Shown: positions 59,321 through 64,000 of the stretch, piece after piece
Layout of the letters: each line of letters starts with the position of its first letter
Numbering within the stretch: position 1 is the first letter of the stretch
NCBI GenBank assembly: GCA_904066235.2
Contig: CAJFCV020000006.1
Coordinates: 8,618,001-8,682,000 of the forward strand
Direction of reading: 5' to 3'
Source of the DNA: Bursaphelenchus xylophilus
Taxonomy: Eukaryota; Nematoda; Chromadorea; Rhabditida; Aphelenchoididae
Length of the DNA stretch: 64,000 nt
Program-made: the position numbers and the translations under genes
The notes under the pieces: model-generated
Told to the model about the DNA's origin: nothing
What the model saw: the letters and a program-made list of their open reading frames with translations, nothing else
Database searches by the model: none

Positions 59321-59322
59321 AC

Positions 59323-60251
59323 TGGACTGTCCCAAAGTTAACGCTCCGGATAATGATTCTGTCTGTAATATACTTGAACAGCCAATAAATTTCAATCTTG
59401 CATCGTTTCAAAACTCAATTTTGTCGAAACAAAATGGTGAGCATATCAGACGCTCTTGCCTCGGTGGACAATTAATTATATTCTTTCATCGAGGAATCTA
59501 CGCGCATTGAAGATTGAACCAACGATCGTTTTTTTTTGGCTTTTGCAAGATCTTTCGGGAAGGTTTCAATTTTTTGGAAGCTTGCACCCTCCTTTTTTAC
59601 GCAGATGCGTCAAGCGATAGATAAGTGTCGCCTGGCGGAAGTTCCATGAGATATGACAAAGTGCACGGGACGTATGAGTAATTGCTTTCTTGATGAGGAA
59701 GTTGATTTTAATTTGACGACAAAACTTCCTCAACAAGGCTAATAATTCGCGGGAAACTCTTGAATAACTGATTTTAGGGAGTTGGTTTAACAATGAAAAG
59801 TTACTTGTCGACACTTGAAGAAAAATGCAAGATTCAATCTTTTTGCAATGCCCTAAGCAAAATATCGAAGCATGGCACACAAATGTACATATTCCAAGAA
59901 AACGAACATCTTTACGGCATTATAAAGGCTTGTAGCCGTCTTCTTTCTCTCAGCAAATACCTCGGTCTTACTGTGTCACAATCTAATGTCAAACTACGAT
60001 CTAATCAACGCTTCTTATGTCGACTAATTTTTATATTTACATAGGAGAATTCCGATGACTTTGACTGCACAAAACTTTCTAGCCTTTTCAACCAGTGATC
60101 AGTTAAGTCATCAAAAAATTCAGCTCAATAATTATCGAAATAAAAATGCGAAATCGAATGCTATGCCGTTTATTTCACCGTCAAATATAATACAAACATT
60201 GTCAACACTTGGTGTGCACCACAAGCGTGATCTAGTTGAGTGACGAGAGTT
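59323..60251. other. Between convergent peptide genes 3 and 4
   Basis: Genes 3 (+) and 4 (-) converge here. The plus-strand frame at 59793-60044 continues past an in-frame TAG for some 20 codons (DDFDCTKLSSLFNQ) but has no recognisable domain. TTTATT at 60169-60174 is the polyA signal of gene 4 on minus. Confidence 0.4.
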
Positions 60252-60374
60252 TTACTTTCCTCCGCATCCGCATGGTGGAGGTGGTGGTGGTGGGCAGCAG
60301 TTGTTAGCCGGAGCAGGGAACAAGAAGGCCGAAGCGGCGCTGACCAAGAGCATGGCGACGAAGAAAACTCTCAT
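60252..60374 (-). CDS. Secreted Cys/Pro-rich peptide 4 (FLFP...CGCGGK family)
   Basis: 40 residues, the shortest member: MRVFFVAMLLVSAASA signal, then FLFPAPANN, CC, seven prolines and CGCGGK. Four cysteines. It shows the minimal form of the family: signal, FLFP, one CC, one proline run, CGCGGK. The ATG at 60374 lies two bases after a CTTTCAG acceptor on the minus strand, as in genes 1-3. A probable untranslated exon lies upstream, near 60500. It is too short to be noticed by simple ORF length cut-offs. Confidence 0.75.
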   Translation of the reverse strand: MRVFFVAMLLVSAASAFLFPAPANNCCPPPPPPPCGCGGK

Positions 60375-60546
60375 TCTGAAAGTAGAAATATACAGTAATG
60401 TAAAGAATAGGAAAGATGGTAGGACTACTAGAAAGGCTGCTTAAAGTCAAAAGCCTTCAAGCAGTATGTAGTATAACGCGGCGTAGGACGTATACACCTA
60501 CTGCAAAACAAATGAGCTGTTGTGAAAAAACGCTTACAAAACATCC

Positions 60547-60554
60547 TTTTTATA
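60547..60554 (-). promoter_or_regulatory. TATA box of secreted peptide gene 4
   Basis: TATAAAAA on the minus strand, about 175 bp upstream of the ATG. Confidence 0.5.
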
Positions 60555-61466
60555 CTGCAAATTTGCTGCAACTCGGAAATTTCCCTCCGCCCTAAACTAT
60601 TCAAAAATTAGCGAAATTCAATTGTCACGAAGTAAAAAAGGATTCGAATTGAAAACAAACCAATTACAGCATTTGCAATGCTCAAATGCGCTCGCTGATT
60701 GCGTCACCGATAAGCTCGCAAGTCTTGGAAAGCTTCCAAGAAGGCGGCGTTGCATTTAACACTTGCTGCAGATATGAAACTTCCTTCGTATTCCCATCCA
60801 AAACTGGAAAAGACGAAATTCTTGAGTTTTCTTGCGTCATTGTTCAGAAGTTGCACAAGTGGTGAGCGGTTGCTCATCACAGTGGTGATAACATTTACTT
60901 AGTGCTTCAAAAAACTTTTTGTAATTGACTTTATAAAGACAAATCTTCTTGCAAGCCCGCGTTTTCTACAGAAACCGTCTGGATCTTTGATTAGGTACCG
61001 ACGAATGATGATATGTGGCCTTGTTTACCGGTTTGTCGGGAAGAATGGCCAGCTTGTAAATGAGCCGGGTCTATATGTAAACAGCGATAAAAGATTGTAT
61101 TTTGAGCTTCTGAGCTTTGCAAAACGCCAGACAAGGCTGAAGAACGTTCATCGCCACTTTACCGCATATTCTTGTCATTCTTATTTACAGAAAGCCCGAA
61201 GCGATTAGGCTTGACTTCTTCTCTGCTGCCCCAAAGTTCAAAAAAAAACAAAATCACACGTCCATGTGTATAAGCAACATTTATTTCGGCAATGCCCCAA
61301 ATAAAGCCAAACAAATGTCGAAATTTCTAAATGATCAATTCCCCAAAAACATGCAATATCCATTCATCACAATTTCCATAAATTTACAGGCAACAATAAA
61401 ATATAAAACATGTATTCTTGACCCGAAGCACTGCTACAATATGTTCTTCCAGCCATTATGCGGCCT
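60555..61466. other. Between peptide genes 4 and 5
   Basis: About 900 bp without recognisable gene. TTTATT at 61280-61285 is the likely polyA signal of gene 5 on the minus strand. Confidence 0.45.
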
Positions 61467-61721
61467 CTACTTTCCTCCGCATCCGCATGGAGATGGCGGA
61501 GGAGGTGGTGGAGGACAGCATGGAGCTGGTGGTGGAGGTGGAGGGGGTGGAGGAGGACAGCACGGAGCTGGAGGAGGAGGTGGCGGAGGACAACATGGAG
61601 TTGGTGGCGGACAGCATGGAGTTGGTGGAGGAGCACAACATCCACCACCGCCGCCGGTACTTGGGAAGAGGAAGGCTTGCGAAGCGGCCACAAAGATGGC
61701 CACGAGGATGAGTGTCCTCAT
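61467..61721 (-). CDS. Secreted Cys/Pro-rich peptide 5 (FLFP...CGCGGK family), longest
   Basis: 84 residues. The signal peptide is MRTLILVAIFVAASQA, then FLFPSTGGGGG and five CC pairs separated by blocks of Ala/Pro/Thr/Ser (APPPTP, PPPTP, PPPPPPPAP, then longer proline runs), closing with SPCGCGGK. Twelve cysteines. Five CC-Pro units against one in gene 4 and two in gene 2 show that the family grows and shrinks by whole CC-Pro units. Start at 61721, ten bases after an ATTTTCAG acceptor on minus. The opposite strand gives an open frame of Gly/Gln/His repeats (61264-61752), which is a shadow. Confidence 0.8.
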   Translation of the reverse strand: MRTLILVAIFVAASQAFLFPSTGGGGGCCAPPPTPCCPPPTPCCPPPPPPPAPCCPPPPPPPPPPAPCCPPPPPPPSPCGCGGK

Positions 61722-61839
61722 ATTGAGATCAACTGAAAATAACAGGGTTTAGTTTAACAACCAGTTTAGAAAGATACAACAGCCTTGAGCAGACCTCTTA
61801 AATGGAAATAATGGTGGTTACAACAGGTCATATCTTTCC

Positions 61840-61846
61840 TTTTATA
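61840..61846 (-). promoter_or_regulatory. TATA box of secreted peptide gene 5
   Basis: TATAAAA on the minus strand, about 120 bp upstream of the ATG. Confidence 0.5.
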
Positions 61847-63293
61847 CTACCACGTGTTGTTATGATATGAACAGTTTTTTCGTCAAAAGAGGCGTTACAA
61901 AAGTCAATGATTACCACATGGACGGCTGAGATCGTTTACAAGAAGATCAGATAAAAAAAGGCTTCGAAATCCTTGTATTTCCCACAGGTTCTCTGAAAAA
62001 CCAGGAAACGCTGCGGACGCATAAGAGATGAACTTCAAACAAGGATATGGCTCTGTAAAACAAAATCATTATCTTTTTGTTCCTGATTTACAAAAAAAAC
62101 CTTTTAAGGATTACAATCCGGTGCATTTATCTTTAAGTTTGAAATCACTGCTTTGATGCCTTAATCGACCTGTTTCAAACCTGATGTCTCCGCATTAACA
62201 CAAACTCTGCAACTTCTACAAGTTTGCCGGTTTCCGCACCCACCTATTGTCCTCTTTTTCCGTCACACTTGGCTCCATTTCGTAATAACTTTCTACCATT
62301 TACGACAATGGTGTTTCTTAAACTGCATTTTGTTTTTTTTATCTTCTCAACTCGTAAATTACTCGCTTCCGTCGGCTACTCAGCTTTTTCAATACAAAGC
62401 CAAGGCGAAGTCGCACGTATCCGTGGCGTCGCGGCTCGAACAAATTCATCACAATTACCTCCTTATTCAGCTGAGATCGACTTCGTTACGTCAGATGTCA
62501 AGGTTACCGTTATCTTTGCGAAGGAATTCGCGCGCATCCCAACGCCCTCGTCATCGGACCTTGTTTTTTCAGCGAGGGTTTCACTCGATGCATATCGCCC
62601 CAATCTTTCCATTGATTTTTCGTGGAAGCATCCGGTTAGGTGTTGGGAGCAAGATCAGTTTAGATGCGAGGATTGATTGGGAGGGAAGTTGGTCTTGAGT
62701 ACGATTGCAATGAGATTGGATCACTAATTACCGCTCAAAAAGGCATCAATGACAACAGTGTGAAAACATTGTGAAAGCTTTGCATGAGAGACGTCGAGGA
62801 CGGACCGGCAAAGGGAATAGGTTATTTTTGCCCATTGCTGCCAATGTTGTGTGCAAAATTTTGAACTTTGATAGAAATGTTTCTTTCTCTTGAAATCATG
62901 CTATAGTGGCTGACAAAAATTTCTTTCCACGTCGTATCTCGGGAACCGCTGGGCCTAGAACCTCCAAATTCGGCATAGAAACATCCTGGGACAATCTAAC
63001 ACCATACCCAAAAAATCATATCATTTGATGCACTTTCAGTGCACTTTTTATCCAAAAGGCAAAAAACGGGATGACAAAATTTTCTTTCCACTTTAGAAAA
63101 ACGTTTGTAAATCATAAGCCAGAGGGCGCTAAGGCATGATTGTGGTATCGTTGTGTTCATGAAGGAGTCCTCTCTTGATCCGTGTCACAATTTTACAATA
63201 GTTTTCGTTTGTTCGCCCTTGGGCGTCTGTTCATCGTCGCCTTGTCCGTTTTCAGCTAAACTCTTGGCCAGAAAAGCTTGCAGAAGGCCCAAG
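61847..63293. other. 1.4-kb region without a supported gene
   Basis: The plus frame 62224-62676 (150 codons) overlaps another of 122 codons at 62330-62698 and has no recognisable domain. Near 62917 and 63080 a short direct repeat (GACAAAAATTTCTTTCCAC and a one-base variant) flanks a segment containing the palindrome TGCACTTTCAGTGCA; this may be a small repeat element, but I see no terminal repeats or target duplication. Confidence 0.35.
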
Positions 63294-64000
63294 GAGACGA
63301 AACTGCCCTTATTAAATCTGGTATTTATGGTTGCAACATTGTTTACTCCGGCAGTACAATTAGATTTAATTTAAGCGTGTTGCATAGGAAAATGTGCACT
63401 TCCAGAGTTCTCGTTACCAGAAAATTACGTTATTATGGGAACACTTCAGACAATTCAAGTAACTTTTTTTGCTGATATGTTTTCTATGATACTACAGCCT
63501 TAAAAAATAGTGACGATTTTAGTCTCTGATGTCGCGTTTAGGTTTGAGCAGAAGAAAGATTCCGCATGCCCCATGTGCAAAATTTGCAACCCTAAGCTTC
63601 CCGCGCAAGCAACTTGTCGTGCCAAAAACGTTAAAGGCAGGACAAAGTCAATGTATTAAGGTAGTCTGGTAGTCAAAAGTTCCAATATGTCAAGCTTAAG
63701 TAATGCCAATTCCTCCCCGTAATATAATGCAACAACCTGCGTTACTAAAGACGACATAGACCAGAGGGGGGTAAGATAAGGTAGTAGATTTCAACACAGA
63801 CTGTCGTATAATACCTGAAATGCGCCATATGTCTAGTAAACGCATGTTATTTGGACTTTTCCATTCTGTACATAAGCGATTTTCTGGTTTCGCGAACCCT
63901 GGAAGTGCACATTTTACACTTAAATTGAATCTAATTTTACTGCCGGTGTAAACAATGTTGCAAACATAAATAGCAGATTTTTTAACGGCAGTTTCATCTC
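63294..64000. mobile_element. Inverted-repeat DNA element, cut by the window end
   Basis: A left arm from 63294 (GAGACGAAACTGCCCTTATT) to about 63440 is matched in reverse complement by about 63855-64000, starting GAGATGAAACTGCCGTTAAA. Shared blocks include GCAACATTGTTTAC, CCGGCAGTA and AAAATGTGCACTTCCAG. The arms are about 80% identical by eye and about 400 bp apart. The true end and any target duplication on the right lie beyond the window. No transposase frame is visible between the arms. Confidence 0.75.

Noticed and set aside
59793..60130. Small plus-strand gene, frame continuing through a TAG, with faint likeness to a checkpoint-clamp N-terminus
   Set aside because: The similarity is a few scattered residues, the frame is broken, and no splice sites rescue it.
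61264..61752. Gly/His/Gln-rich 162-codon ORF on plus
   Set aside because: It is the antisense shadow of the proline codons of secreted peptide 5 on the minus strand.
62224..62698. 150-codon ORF with hydrophobic start
   Set aside because: No domain, overlaps another equally long frame, and no promoter, splice or polyA context.

Overview
The window looks like a nematode chromosome segment, AT-rich and intron-dense. Evidence: a tandem cluster of four nematode-type 7TM chemoreceptors of the Str/Srd type, a Clc-like tetraspan protein (a worm-specific family), short introns with TTTCAG-type acceptors, and several genes whose start codon lies a few bases after a pyrimidine-AG, as expected for spliced-leader addition. 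I cannot name the genus.

Layout. 0.3-1.1 kb: the 3' part of a DRAM/Frag1-family membrane protein. 1.26-18.2 kb: a head-to-tail satellite of a 159-bp monomer, about 107 copies, with an 8-monomer higher-order duplication. 19.8-23.6 kb: a Clc-like gene, an unrecognised four-helix membrane protein and a minus-strand membrane protein. 24.2-31.4 kb: four chemoreceptor paralogues with identical internal exon lengths. 33.0-35.0 kb: two tiny tail-anchored proteins that share their last exon. 35.4-36.7 kb: a GC-richer non-coding island with 20 exact copies of the palindrome GCACNGTGC. 38.96-39.85 kb: a foldback element with terminal minisatellites and an 8-bp target duplication. 43.66-43.92 kb: a TA-flanked MITE that carries the same GCACNGTGC palindrome. 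46.8-52.8 kb: a five-exon gene related to ERICH3, ending in a 3.7-kb His/Glu/Asp-rich disordered exon. 55.2-61.9 kb: five small secreted Cys/Pro-rich peptide genes, all with a TATA box, an FLFP start to the mature chain and a CGCGGK C-terminus; two have identical coding exons. 56.06-57.27 kb: a 1.2-kb inverted-repeat transposon. 63.29-64.0 kb: another inverted-repeat element, cut by the window end.

The candidates for something undescribed are the secreted FLFP...CGCGGK peptide family with its sharply bounded identical exon copies, and the GCACNGTGC palindrome that forms a dense island in single-copy DNA and also sits inside a MITE. The chemoreceptors, Clc-like, DRAM and ERICH3-like genes are recognisable family members and do not obviously form one pathway. 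The genes are interleaved with repeats, and many long intergenic stretches hold nothing I can identify.
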